Origin: Sneathiellales bacterium
GTDB lineage: Bacteria; Pseudomonadota; Alphaproteobacteria; JANQFL01
Assembly (NCBI GenBank): GCA_028277845.1
Contig: JANQFL010000011.1
Coordinates: 124,001-188,000, forward strand
Length of the DNA: 64,000 nucleotides
Direction: 5' to 3'
Under the pieces are notes generated by a model that saw only the letters and a program-made list of their open reading frames with translations, searched no databases and had not been told where the DNA came from. Shown here piece after piece: positions 16,487-24,965 of the stretch. How positions within the stretch are numbered: position 1 is the stretch's first letter; every line of letters begins with the position of its first letter. Both the position numbers and the translations under genes were made by a program.

Positions 16487-17410
16487 TTGGCGCGTCGCCT
16501 ACCTCCGCTGAATGGTGTCCGGGCTTTCGAAGCCGCCGCCCGTCACATGAGCTTCACTTCGGCGGCGGATGAGCTGAACGTCACCCAGTCCGCCGTCAGC
16601 CACCAGATCAAGGCCCTGGAGGAACGGCTGGGGACGCGGCTGTTCCGCCGCCTCAACCGCAAGCTCCTGCTGACCGATGAAGGGCAGGCCTATTTGCCCG
16701 ACCTGCGCGACGCCCTGGACCGCATCGCGACGGCCACCGACCGCATCATGGCCGGCGATGCGTCCGGCGCCCTCAACGTCAGCGTGCTGCCCTCCTTCGC
16801 CGCGCGCTGGCTGGTGCCCCGGCTGTGGCGCTTCCGGCAGTTACATCCGGATATCGACGTGCGGGTCTCCGCGACCGAGCATTTGACCGATTTCAGCCGG
16901 GAAAACGTCGACCTCGCCATCCGCTTCGGCAACGGCGACTACAGCAATGACCTGTTCGTCGAGCAAATCCTGCACGAGGAGGTTTTCCCGGTGTGCAGCC
17001 CGGAATTGCTGGGCGGGGAACACCCGCTGCGCACGCCCGAAGACCTGCAATACAGGACATTGCTGCACGACCAGATGGACGCCACCTGCCCCGATTGGCG
17101 GGACTGGCTGCGCACCGCCGGCGTCACCAGCGTCGACGCCACCCGCGGCCCGTTCTTCAACGATTCTTCGCTGCTCCTGCAAGCCGCCGTCGATGGCCAG
17201 GGCGTGGCGCTCGGCCGCAGCGCCCTGGCCGCCGGTGAAATGGCCGCCGGGCGCCTGGTGCGTCCGTTCGACCTCAAATTCACGCGCGACAAGGCCTATT
17301 ACTTTGTCTGCCCGAAAAACTGCGAGGATCGGCCGAAAGTGGCCGCCTTCCGCCAGTGGCTTATGCAGGAGGCCCAGGAAAGCGCCGAACACCGCGCCTT
17401 CGGCCCCTGA
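16487..17410 (+). CDS. LysR-family regulator, GcvA-like
   Basis: The 307-residue protein starts at TTG 16487 with AAAGG six bases before it. Residues 1-60 form the winged helix (LNGVRAFEAAARHMSFTSAA, VTQSAVSHQIKALEERLG), followed by a linker helix and a substrate-binding domain. LPPLNGVRAFEAAARH and the early pattern are typical of the GcvA/AmpR branch. GcvA activates or represses glycine cleavage genes, but many GcvA-like proteins control other targets; no gcv operon is in view. A GcvR-like ACT protein is encoded at 4740-5264. Confidence 0.85.
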   Translation: MARRLPPLNGVRAFEAAARHMSFTSAADELNVTQSAVSHQIKALEERLGTRLFRRLNRKLLLTDEGQAYLPDLRDALDRIATATDRIMAGDASGALNVSVLPSFAARWLVPRLWRFRQLHPDIDVRVSATEHLTDFSRENVDLAIRFGNGDYSNDLFVEQILHEEVFPVCSPELLGGEHPLRTPEDLQYRTLLHDQMDATCPDWRDWLRTAGVTSVDATRGPFFNDSSLLLQAAVDGQGVALGRSALAAGEMAAGRLVRPFDLKFTRDKAYYFVCPKNCEDRPKVAAFRQWLMQEAQESAEHRAFGP

Positions 17411-17583
17411 TCCGGCAAAATCTTAACCAAATGGGCCTAAAACGCCGATGGCTTGCCACGGCGCCCACAGTCTGCTATTTCGGCGGCGCACCGGCCCAGG
17501 AGCCCGGCAGGCCCAGGTTTGGCAATGCCCGCCGCCCCGGCGCATTTCAGGAAGACACCGTTCCAGCCCATCGGAGAGCCGAC

Positions 17584-19410
17584 TTGGACATCCGCAACGT
17601 CGCCATTATCGCCCATGTCGACCACGGCAAGACCACCCTGGTGGATTCGCTGCTGCACCAGAGCGGCACCTTCCGCAGCAACCAGCGGGTCGCCGAACGG
17701 GCCATGGATTCCAACGACCTGGAACGGGAACGGGGCATCACCATCCTGGCCAAGTGCACGTCGCTGGAATGGAACGGCACCCGCATCAACATCGTCGACA
17801 CGCCCGGCCACGCCGATTTCGGCGGCGAGGTGGAGCGGGTGCTGGAGATGGTCGACGGCGTGCTGGTGCTGGTCGACGCCTCCGAAGGCCCCATGCCGCA
17901 GACCAAGTTCGTCACGGCCAAGGCCCTGGCCGCCGGTCTCAATCCCATCGTCGTGGTCAACAAGGCCGACAAGCCCGACGCCCGCTGCGACGAGGTGCAT
18001 GAGGAAGTCTTCGACCTGCTGGTCGCCCTCGACGCCAACGAAGAGCAGCTCGACTTCCCCATTCTGTACGCCTCCGCCAAGGAAGGCTGGGCGGTGGCCG
18101 ACCTGGACGAGCCCCGCGACGGCATGGCGCCGCTGTTCGAGCGGATCGTCGGCCACGTGCAACCGCCCGAGGTCGACGCGGACGCGCCGTTCAGCATGCT
18201 GGTCACCCTGCTGGATTCGGACCCCTATCTCGGCCGCGTGCTGACCGGGCGCATTCATGCCGGCCGCATCCGCGCCAACGACACCGTTCAGGCCCTGCAC
18301 GTGGACGGCAACCGCATCGAGCAGGCCCGCATTTCCAAGCTGCTGGGCTTCCGCGGCCTCGAAAGGGTCGGCGTCGAGGAGGCCGAGGCCGGGGACATCG
18401 TCGCCCTGGCCGGCCTGGAGACCGCCACCGTCGCCGACACCCTGTGCAGCCCCGACGTGACCCGGGCCCTGACCGCCACGCCGGTCGATCCGCCGACCCT
18501 GGCCATGACGCTGTCAATCAACAATTCCCCCCTCGCCGGCACCGAGGGCGACAAGGTGACCAGCCGGGTCATCCGCGCCCGGCTGATGCGCGAAGCGGAA
18601 AGCAACGTCTCGATCCGCATCTCCGACACCGCCGACCGGGACGCCTTCGAGATCGCCGGCCGCGGCGAACTGCAGCTCGGCGTGCTGATCGAGACCATGC
18701 GCCGCGAGGGCTTCGAGATGTCCATCAGCCGGCCGCGCGTGCTGTACAAGACCGACCCCGACAGCGGCCAACGCCTCGAACCCATCGAGGAAGTGCAGGT
18801 CGACGTGGACGATGCCTACACCGGCGTGGTCGTCGAGAAGCTGGGCGTGCGCAAGGCGGAGATGACCGACATGCGGCCCTCGGGCGGCGGCAAGACCCGG
18901 CTGACGTTCCTCATCCCGGCCCGCGGCCTGATCGGCTATCACGGCGAGTTTCTCACCGATACCCGCGGCACCGGCATCATGCACCAGGTGTTTCACGGCT
19001 ACGCGCCGTACAAGGGCGCCATCGCCGGCCGCCGCAACGGCGTGCTGATCTCCATGGTCAACGGCGACGCCGTCGCCTATGCCCTGTGGAACCTGGAGGA
19101 ACGGGGCCCGCTGTTCGTCGATCCGGGCAACAAGGTCTATGAAGGCATGATCATCGGCGAGCACAGCCGCGGCGCCGACCTGATCGTCAATCCGCTCAAG
19201 GCCAAGCAGTTGACCAACATCCGCGCCGCCGGCAAGGACGACGCCGTGCGCCTGACGCCGCCGCGCAAGATGACGCTCGAAGACGCCATCGCCTACATCC
19301 AGGATGACGAACTGGTCGAAGTGACGCCGGAGAGCATCCGGCTGCGCAAGCGCCACCTCGACCCGCACGAACGCAAACGGGCGGAACGCAAGGCCGAACA
19401 GGCCGCCTAG
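17584..19410 (+). CDS. typA: Translational GTPase TypA/BipA
   Basis: The 608-residue protein is full length for BipA. I place the start at TTG 17584 (GGAGAG just upstream); sequence before it in the same frame has no homology. The G1 motif AHVDHGKTT is at residues 10-18, then RGITI (switch), [14 protein letters not shown] and NKADKPDAR. Later come the EF-G-like domains and the BipA C-terminal domain ([20 protein letters not shown] and [15 protein letters not shown]). BipA is a ribosome-associated GTPase needed for 50S assembly and growth under cold or stress. The stop codon overlaps the stop of the convergent YciI gene in the tetramer CTAG. Confidence 0.95.
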   Translation: MDIRNVAIIAHVDHGKTTLVDSLLHQSGTFRSNQRVAERAMDSNDLERERGITILAKCTSLEWNGTRINIVDTPGHADFGGEVERVLEMVDGVLVLVDASEGPMPQTKFVTAKALAAGLNPIVVVNKADKPDARCDEVHEEVFDLLVALDANEEQLDFPILYASAKEGWAVADLDEPRDGMAPLFERIVGHVQPPEVDADAPFSMLVTLLDSDPYLGRVLTGRIHAGRIRANDTVQALHVDGNRIEQARISKLLGFRGLERVGVEEAEAGDIVALAGLETATVADTLCSPDVTRALTATPVDPPTLAMTLSINNSPLAGTEGDKVTSRVIRARLMREAESNVSIRISDTADRDAFEIAGRGELQLGVLIETMRREGFEMSISRPRVLYKTDPDSGQRLEPIEEVQVDVDDAYTGVVVEKLGVRKAEMTDMRPSGGGKTRLTFLIPARGLIGYHGEFLTDTRGTGIMHQVFHGYAPYKGAIAGRRNGVLISMVNGDAVAYALWNLEERGPLFVDPGNKVYEGMIIGEHSRGADLIVNPLKAKQLTNIRAAGKDDAVRLTPPRKMTLEDAIAYIQDDELVEVTPESIRLRKRHLDPHERKRAERKAEQAA

Positions 19411-19694
19411 GCGAGCAGGAAATTCAGCCGCTCGTCCGCCCGCGCCGGCGCCATCTCGATAATTTCCGCGTCGACGACGCGTTCGGCGACGAACGGGTCC
19501 TCGGCCACCCTGCTCTGCAGGTCCGGCAACGACGTGTTGTGGGCCACGATACCGCCGCCCAGATTGGGTTGCAGGCTGCCGGCCAGCACGAAGACCCCGT
19601 CGTCGAAGCCGCGCTGCAGCCAGACCTTGTGGCCCTCCATGAACTGCCCGGCCTGGTCCCGGTTGCCGGCGAATTTGAGCAAAACGATAAACAT
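19407..19694 (-). CDS. YciI-family dimeric alpha/beta-barrel protein
   Basis: The 95-residue protein shows the YCII fold pattern: MFIVLLKFAGNRDQAGQFMEGHKVWLQRGFDDGVFVLAGSLQPN, cut here into short blocks around H22 and the FVLAGSL strand, then DPFVAERVVDAEIIEM. H22 and the aspartates around 72 would be the conserved polar residues. YCII proteins are small dimers with putative hydrolase or dehalogenase-like chemistry, mostly uncharacterised. It lies 23 nt downstream of the TetR gene on the same strand and is probably its co-transcribed target. Confidence 0.75.
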   Translation of the reverse strand: MFIVLLKFAGNRDQAGQFMEGHKVWLQRGFDDGVFVLAGSLQPNLGGGIVAHNTSLPDLQSRVAEDPFVAERVVDAEIIEMAPARADERLNFLLA

Positions 19695-19717
19695 CTGTGT
19701 TGATCTCCTGCAGTCTG

Positions 19718-20305
19718 TCAGTGTGTCGTCGGGGCCGCGTCTCGCGCACAGGCATCCACCCACGCATACATCGCGTCCACCTCCCGTTTCACGAAGGCTT
19801 CGTCGCGAAAGGCGTTGAACAGCGTCGCAACGCCCTGGCTGCGGACAAGCAGATGCATGGCAAGGTCATCCGCATCTCCCTCACGGCCCAGCAGCGCGAA
19901 TTGCCGGCGCAGCCATGTGCGGAACAGGGTGAACAGGCTGTTGGCCTCCCCTTGCGCGGCATGGTTCAGTTTCGCCAGTTCGGTGCTGAGCGTGCCGATC
20001 GGGCAGCCGTAGCGTTCGATTTTCGCCTGGTTGACGATCAGAATGTCGATGAAGCAGCGGATGCGTGCCGCCGGCGTTTCGCCCGCGACCTCCCACCGCG
20101 CCAGCATGGTCCGGCGCTCCGCCAGCCGCGCGTCGATCACGGCATCGAGGATCTCGTCCTTGGTCTTGAAGTGGTAATAGAAGTTGCCGCGCGAGATCCG
20201 CACCACGCCGGCGATGTCGGCGAACGACGTGTGATCGAATCCCCGCCGGTAGAACAGGTCGTCGGCGGCTTCGACAATCCTGTCGCGGGTCGTTGCGTCG
20301 CGCAT
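19718..20305 (-). CDS. TetR/AcrR-family transcriptional regulator
   Basis: The 195-residue protein has a canonical N-terminal helix-turn-helix: TRDRIVEAADDLFYRRGFDH, TSFADIAGVVRISRGNFYYH, FKTKDEILDAVID. The C-terminal ligand domain contains one cysteine (RYGCPIG), the arrangement of the YcdC/NemR-like branch (C-terminal TetR_C-type domain), some members of which sense electrophiles through cysteine. Immediately upstream of its start is a duplicated palindromic operator (20331-20374), so it most likely represses itself and the YciI gene behind it. Confidence 0.88.
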   Translation of the reverse strand: MRDATTRDRIVEAADDLFYRRGFDHTSFADIAGVVRISRGNFYYHFKTKDEILDAVIDARLAERRTMLARWEVAGETPAARIRCFIDILIVNQAKIERYGCPIGTLSTELAKLNHAAQGEANSLFTLFRTWLRRQFALLGREGDADDLAMHLLVRSQGVATLFNAFRDEAFVKREVDAMYAWVDACARDAAPTTH

Positions 20306-20330
20306 GCCTTGTTTTCCTTGCCGAATTTGA

Positions 20331-20374
20331 TTTGGACAAATGTCCTAGCAATCTATTTAGGACAACTGTCCAAA
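20331..20374. promoter_or_regulatory. Double TetR-type operator
   Basis: TTTGGACAAATGTCCTA (20331-20347) and TAGGACAACTGTCCAAA (20358-20374) are near-perfect inverted copies of each other, differing at two positions. Each contains its own palindrome GGACA-NN-TGTCC. They lie 26 bp upstream of the TetR start. Two dimers binding cooperatively is the natural reading. The spacing of the centres (27 bp) is close to two and a half helical turns. Confidence 0.75.
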
Positions 20375-20402
20375 TCTGTCAAGCGCGGGCCGCGCAAACG
20401 AA

Positions 20403-20428
20403 CGGGGCGGCCCGTTTGGACCGCCCCG
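20403..20428 (-). terminator. GC-rich hairpin after cytochrome b561 gene
   Basis: CGGGGCGG (20403-20410) pairs with CCGCCCCG (20421-20428), eight bases, between the end of the leftward cytochrome gene and the TetR control region. There is no clear T-run on the minus side, so termination efficiency is uncertain. Confidence 0.4.
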
Positions 20429-20457
20429 AACTGGACGCACCGCTGTGTGGAAACACT

Positions 20458-21021
20458 CTAGGCGGCGGCCGTATCCATCCGCGACTTGCGGTCCGGCAGC
20501 ATGCGCCTGAGCACGCCGTTCTTCTTGATGAAGCGGTGCCGCAGCGCCGCCAGGATGTGCACGATGGTCAGCAGGGCGATGGCAGCGAAGCCGAAGCCGT
20601 GCAACTGCGCCAAGGCGAAGTAGGCGATCGGGTCCGGCAAACCCAGCAGCGACAGATTGAACAGGCCGAACGGCTCCACGTCGTAGCCCGCCGTCAACGC
20701 CAGGCCGACACCCACGACCGGCTGCAGCAGCAGGAAGAAGTAGAGCAAGCCCTGTACCGTCTTGGACAGGCGCCGCTCCCATGTCGTCAACTCGGGCGAC
20801 GGCGCCACCGGGTGCAGGAAACGCCAGACAATGCGGAACAGCATCAGTGCGAACACCAGGATGCCCAAGCCGGCATGCATAACGGCTTCTTCGGCCTTCA
20901 CCCGGGCGGGCACGTCTTCCAGGGCGTGCCCGCCGATCAGCAGGCCGATGATGAGGACAGCCAGAACCCAATGAACGACGATGCTGACTGTGTCGTATCG
21001 TTCCGATTTCCGCCGTGCCAT
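20458..21021 (-). CDS. Cytochrome b561-family membrane protein
   Basis: The 187-residue protein has four hydrophobic helices with histidines placed as haem ligands: H17 (IVVHWVLAVL), H49 (AVMHAGLGILVF), H141 (LHGFGF) and H155 (IVHILAALRH). This is the bacterial CybB/YodB type that accepts electrons from quinol at the inner membrane. A histidine/lysine-rich C-terminal tail follows. It precedes, on the same strand, no obvious partner; the Spy-like gene upstream (21100-21624) is co-directional with a 78-bp gap and may be co-transcribed. Confidence 0.87.
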   Translation of the reverse strand: MARRKSERYDTVSIVVHWVLAVLIIGLLIGGHALEDVPARVKAEEAVMHAGLGILVFALMLFRIVWRFLHPVAPSPELTTWERRLSKTVQGLLYFFLLLQPVVGVGLALTAGYDVEPFGLFNLSLLGLPDPIAYFALAQLHGFGFAAIALLTIVHILAALRHRFIKKNGVLRRMLPDRKSRMDTAAA

Positions 21022-21099
21022 GGCCGAGCCTCCTTCACATGAACGATGTCGGGCGAAATCCCGGATGAAGCCCGACCGGCCTCATCCGGGACTTACCGA

Positions 21100-21624
21100 T
21101 TAGATCCGCCGGTAGCGGCGAAACATGCTGTCGATGGCTTTCTTCTGCCGGTCGTCCAGCGAGGTATAGAACTCGTCATAGGCCGGCCGGACCTGCCTGA
21201 TGATGTCGAGGCCGATGGTCAGCAGCTTCTCGGCCATGTCGAGTTTCTCGGCCGATGTGACCGGGCGGTTCTTGAACGAATCGTCCTTGCAGGCCTCGCC
21301 GATGCGGTCGCTGCCCGAGCGCACGGCCTCGGTCAGTTTCTGCCAGGCGGCGCTCTGCGGCGGCGTGAAGTCGACGAAGCTTTCGACGAATTCCACCACC
21401 TTGTCGACCTTCTCATCGCGGAAGTCGCTGCAGATCATCTTGTGGCCGCGGCGATGCCGCCAGCCGCCCCAACGGTGGTCCTTATCGTCGTAGTCGACGG
21501 TTTGGACCTGGGCGTTGCGGTCCTGCGCCGGGAACAGGGTCTGGGCGGCTTGCGGGGCCGTGAACGCCACGGTCAGACCGATCACCGAGGCCGAGGACAG
21601 CATGAGAAAGCGCGTACGGTTCAT
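21100..21624 (-). CDS. Secreted Spy/CpxP-like (LTXXQ-type) helical protein
   Basis: The 174-residue product has a signal peptide (residues 1-25, FTAPQAA) and then an unusual basic and aromatic segment, DDKDHRWGGWRHRRGHK. Helices with SAAWQKLTEAVRSG, AEKLDMAEKLLTIG and SLDDRQKKAIDSMF follow. The spacing of helices and the LDDRQKKAID motif fit the Spy/CpxP family of periplasmic chaperone/sensor proteins. CpxP binds the sensor CpxA; here the divergent neighbour is an EnvZ/CpxA-type two-component pair, and a large palindrome between them suggests that the pair controls this gene. Confidence 0.72.
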   Translation of the reverse strand: MNRTRFLMLSSASVIGLTVAFTAPQAAQTLFPAQDRNAQVQTVDYDDKDHRWGGWRHRRGHKMICSDFRDEKVDKVVEFVESFVDFTPPQSAAWQKLTEAVRSGSDRIGEACKDDSFKNRPVTSAEKLDMAEKLLTIGLDIIRQVRPAYDEFYTSLDDRQKKAIDSMFRRYRRI

Positions 21625-21726
21625 TGACGTGTCTCCTTGGTTGACTTGAAGCAAGGAAGGCTCCCTTGCACACTGAAATGATAGGAACCGCCTTTTTCCC
21701 TTCGATTTCAGCCGCTTGGGATTTTT

Positions 21727-21769
21727 GTAACACTGTGTTTCAGGCCCGGGCGCTGAAACACTCTGTTAC
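21727..21769. promoter_or_regulatory. Large inverted repeat between Spy-like gene and two-component operon
   Basis: GTAACACTGTGTTTCAG (21727-21743) and CTGAAACACTCTGTTAC (21753-21769) are inverted copies matching at 15 of 17 positions around GCCCGGGCG. The site lies 45 bp upstream of the response-regulator start and about 100 bp upstream of the Spy-like start. OmpR-type regulators bind direct or inverted GTAAC/GTTTC-like half-sites, so this is the probable site for auto-activation and control of the divergent gene. It could also form a strong hairpin in RNA. Confidence 0.6.
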
Positions 21770-21814
21770 GAAACAACTGGCATTGCTTGGAAATGACACG
21801 CATATAATCCCGTC

Positions 21815-22543
21815 ATGAGCACCCCAGGATCCAACCCCGTCAAACTGCTGATCGTCGACGACGACCGCGAAATCCGTGACCTGCTGGCCAAGTTCCTGCA
21901 GAAGCACGGCTACGCGGTGTCGGCCGCTGCCGACGGCGTGGCGATGATGCGGGCACTGGACAACGACCGCTTCGACCTGATCGTGCTCGACGTGATGATG
22001 CCCGGCGAGGACGGCCTGACGCTTTGCCGCAAGGTGCGCGCCTCTTCCGACCAGCCCATCATCATGCTGACGGCGCTGGGCGAGGACACCGACCGCATCA
22101 TCGGCCTGGAGATGGGCGCCGACGATTACCTGCCCAAGCCGTTCAATCCGCGCGAGCTGCTGGCTCGCATCAAGGCCGTGCTGCGCCGCACGGAACAGCG
22201 CCCCCGGCCGATGGACGTGGGCGGCGATTGCCTGCAATTCGAAAACTGGAAACTGGATCTCGGCCAGCGCGAATTGCGCACGGCGGACGACGTGGTCCTC
22301 AGCCTGACCGCCGGCGAGTTCGACCTGTTGGCGGCCTTCGCCCAGAACCCGCAACGGGTACTCAGTCGCGACCGGCTGCTCGACCTGACCAAGGGCCGCA
22401 CCGGTACACCGTACGACCGCAGCATCGACGTTCAGCTCAGCCGGCTGCGGCGCAAGATCGAGGAGGACCCGAAAGAGCCCCGCCTGATCAAGACGGTGCG
22501 CAGCGGCGGCTATATTTTCACGCCACAGGTGATGAAGCTATGA
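21815..22543 (+). CDS. OmpR-family response regulator
   Basis: The 242-residue protein has a receiver domain (D15-D17 acidic pocket, phosphorylation site D59 in LIVLDVMMPGEDG, K109 in LPKPFNPREL) and a C-terminal winged helix (about 140-240) with LSLTAGEFDLLAAFAQNPQ, then the RSIDVQLSRLRRKIEEDP recognition region. It forms an operon with the histidine kinase through an ATGA overlap. The neighbouring Spy-like gene suggests that it responds to envelope stress. Confidence 0.92.
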   Translation: MSTPGSNPVKLLIVDDDREIRDLLAKFLQKHGYAVSAAADGVAMMRALDNDRFDLIVLDVMMPGEDGLTLCRKVRASSDQPIIMLTALGEDTDRIIGLEMGADDYLPKPFNPRELLARIKAVLRRTEQRPRPMDVGGDCLQFENWKLDLGQRELRTADDVVLSLTAGEFDLLAAFAQNPQRVLSRDRLLDLTKGRTGTPYDRSIDVQLSRLRRKIEEDPKEPRLIKTVRSGGYIFTPQVMKL

Positions 22544-24015
22544 GACGGTTCTGGCCGAGCGGCATGGCGACGCGGATCACGCTTGTGATCCTGATTTTCC
22601 TGTTCGCGGCCCAGGCGTTCAGCATTATCTACTATGTGCGCGAACGCGCCCTGGCGACGGAACTGATCCTGACCCATTCGGTGGTCAAGCGGATCGGCAC
22701 CATCGTACGGTTGATGGAAACCACGCCACCCAACCGGCGCCAGATCCTGATCGACGCCGTCAACAGTCCGACGCTTTGGGTCACCCTGTCGCAACGGCCG
22801 CTGGCGCCCGGCGCACCCGGCCGGCGCAGGGATCAGGACCACCTGGCCGCGATGGTGGAGCAGGGCCTCGAAGCGCTCGGCGGCCGCAAAGTCCTCATCT
22901 CGTTTCTCAGAGACTTTCACGATGATGACGATGACCATGAATACGATGACGACGATGACGACGACCTGACCTGGCGCGAGCGCCGCGAGCGGCGCAAATG
23001 GGGCGGCTGGCCGAGACCCCTGCGCGAACGGTATCTGAAGCGTTATGCCCAGCCGGACCTGTTGCCGAGCCGCAGCAAGGCCGCCATTTCGGTGCAGCGG
23101 ATCGACGGCGGCTGGATCAATTTCACCGTGTCGTCGGACCGCACTTCACTGCGCTGGGCCGGGCGCATCGGTTTCTGGGTCATCGTATCCGGCCTGTTCA
23201 TTCTGGTCTTTGCCATGTGGGCGGCGCGCCGGGTCACCAAACCGCTGAAACAGTTCGCCGAAGCCGCCGACCGGCTCGGCGTCGATGTGCACGCTCATCC
23301 CATGGAGGAGAAAGGCTCGGGCGAACTGAAAAAGGCCACGCGCGCCTTCAACCGCATGCAGCAGCGCATCCGCCGCTTCGTCGACGACCGCACCCTCATG
23401 CTGGCCGCCATTTCCCATGACCTGCGCACCGCCCTGACCCGGCTGCGCCTGCGCGCCGAGTTCATCGAGGACGAGGAGCAGCAGCGCAAGGCCATCGCCG
23501 ATTTGGACGAAATGCAGACCATGCTGGACGAGACCCTGTCTTTCGCCCGGGAAGACGCCGGTATGGAGGTCCGCAGCAAAGTCGATCTGACGTCCATGCT
23601 GCAAAGCATCTGCGACGATCTGGCCGACGCCGGCGCCAAGACGACGTTCGAGGACGGCGCCCGGGTCACCTACCGCTGTCAACCCGTGGCCGTGCGCCGC
23701 GCCCTGTTCAATCTGATCAACAATGCGGTGAAATACGGCGAGGAAGCCGCCGTGAAGATGGAGGACACGGAAACCGAAGTCGTCATCACCATCGGCGACC
23801 GGGGCCCTGGCATCGCCGAGGAATTGCACGAACGGGTCTTTACGCCGTTTTACCGCATCGAGGGATCGCGCAACCGGGCCACGGGCGGCACGGGACTGGG
23901 CCTGGCGGTAGCCCGGTCGATCATCCGCCGTCATGGCGGCGACATCACGCTGCGTGACCGGGAGGGTGGTGGCCTGCTGGTGCGGGTCGGCTTGCCGAAA
24001 ACCGAGGACGTTTAG
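22540..24015 (+). CDS. EnvZ-type sensor histidine kinase with aspartate-rich periplasmic run
   Basis: The 491-residue kinase has membrane spans at about 10-30 and 208-228 enclosing a periplasmic domain. HAMP follows (about 228-280), then the EnvZ-type H box AISHDLRTALTRLRLRAEF with H293, and an ATPase domain (N box LFNLINNAVKYGE, G1 GDRGPGIAEE, G2 GGTGLGLAV). The periplasmic part holds an extreme acidic run (about 126-142, FHDDDDDHEYDDDDDDD) next to a basic and tryptophan-rich segment (RRERRKWGGW). The acidic run could bind metal ions or polycations; PhoQ uses an acidic patch that way. It is coupled to the response regulator. Confidence 0.9.
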   Translation: MRRFWPSGMATRITLVILIFLFAAQAFSIIYYVRERALATELILTHSVVKRIGTIVRLMETTPPNRRQILIDAVNSPTLWVTLSQRPLAPGAPGRRRDQDHLAAMVEQGLEALGGRKVLISFLRDFHDDDDDHEYDDDDDDDLTWRERRERRKWGGWPRPLRERYLKRYAQPDLLPSRSKAAISVQRIDGGWINFTVSSDRTSLRWAGRIGFWVIVSGLFILVFAMWAARRVTKPLKQFAEAADRLGVDVHAHPMEEKGSGELKKATRAFNRMQQRIRRFVDDRTLMLAAISHDLRTALTRLRLRAEFIEDEEQQRKAIADLDEMQTMLDETLSFAREDAGMEVRSKVDLTSMLQSICDDLADAGAKTTFEDGARVTYRCQPVAVRRALFNLINNAVKYGEEAAVKMEDTETEVVITIGDRGPGIAEELHERVFTPFYRIEGSRNRATGGTGLGLAVARSIIRRHGGDITLRDREGGGLLVRVGLPKTEDV

Positions 24016-24033
24016 AGCAGTTCCTCTTTAGAT

Positions 24034-24840
24034 CTACTGTTTGCAGGCCGGGACAGAAAGACCGTCCGGCAACCGGGTGTCGCCGTCGCCGCAGGCGTCT
24101 TCGAGCTGTTCCGCGCTCAGGCCCTCGGCGCCGCTCAGGTCGGCGCCGCGTAAATTGGCCAGCCGCAGGCTGGCGTCGGTCAGGTCGGCGCCATCGAAAT
24201 TGGTCTCCGACAGATTGGCCCGCTTCATCTTGGCCTCGCGCAGGTCGGCGTCGCGCAGATCGGACCGGCTGAGGTCTATCCGGTCCAAATCGGCTTTGTT
24301 GAGCTTGACGTCCCGCAGGACGGAATCCTGCAGATTGGATCGCTCCAAGTTGGAACCGCGCAAATCCGTGCCGGTCAGGTCGACGCCGCGCAGATCTGCG
24401 CGTTTGATGTCCGTATCGCGCAAATCGGCCTCATGCACGCGGGCACGGATGAGAACCACCTTCTCCATATCCGAATTGCGCAGGTCGGTGCGGCTGAGAT
24501 CCGCATCGGTGAACACCGCCTTTTCCATGTCGGCGCCGCTCATCTTGGCGCCGTAGAGATCGGCTTTGGTGAAATCCGCCCGTTCCAGGTTGGCCCGGCG
24601 CAAATCGGCGCCTTTCAGGTTGGCGCCGATCAGCTTGGCTTCCTTCAAATCGGCATCACGGAGTTTCGAATCCACCAGGTGGGCGCCTGTCAGGTCGGTA
24701 TATTTCAGGCCCGCCTTGACCAGATCGCAATCCTCGCACTTCTTGGTGTCCAGGAGTTTCTTGACGTCGGAGTCGTCATACGCCGCCGCCGACACGGCAA
24801 TGCCGGTTACGCCGATCATGGCCAGAATGAGGGTTTTCAC
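24034..24840 (-). CDS. Secreted pentapeptide-repeat protein
   Basis: The 268-residue protein has a signal peptide (MKTLILAMIGVTGIAVSAAA) and a CEDC pair near residue 36. Then about 35 nearly uninterrupted pentapeptide repeats A(D/N)LXX (for example ADLKEAKLIGANLKGADLRR) run to about residue 245, with a short cysteine-containing tail (DACGDGD, VPACKQ). Such repeats fold into a right-handed quadrilateral beta helix. The signal peptide and CxxC pair point to a periplasmic, perhaps disulfide-capped rod, unlike the cytosolic gyrase-protecting relatives. It converges on the kinase gene 18 nt away. Function unknown. Confidence 0.88.
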   Translation of the reverse strand: MKTLILAMIGVTGIAVSAAAYDDSDVKKLLDTKKCEDCDLVKAGLKYTDLTGAHLVDSKLRDADLKEAKLIGANLKGADLRRANLERADFTKADLYGAKMSGADMEKAVFTDADLSRTDLRNSDMEKVVLIRARVHEADLRDTDIKRADLRGVDLTGTDLRGSNLERSNLQDSVLRDVKLNKADLDRIDLSRSDLRDADLREAKMKRANLSETNFDGADLTDASLRLANLRGADLSGAEGLSAEQLEDACGDGDTRLPDGLSVPACKQ

Positions 24841-24965
24841 GACTGATCCTAACTCCCTTTTGCCGCCCCGGAGCGTTGGTGCCCCTGCGTGTTCAAAACG
24901 CCCTACTTAAGTACATGGGGACGGATGTACCGCCCTGCAATATAGCGGTACGGCATAACAACCGG

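Noticed and set aside
24841-24965. Possible terminator between the pentapeptide-repeat and acyl-CoA synthetase genes
   Set aside because: Short self-complementary words exist, but no stem longer than about six bases or T-run could be found.
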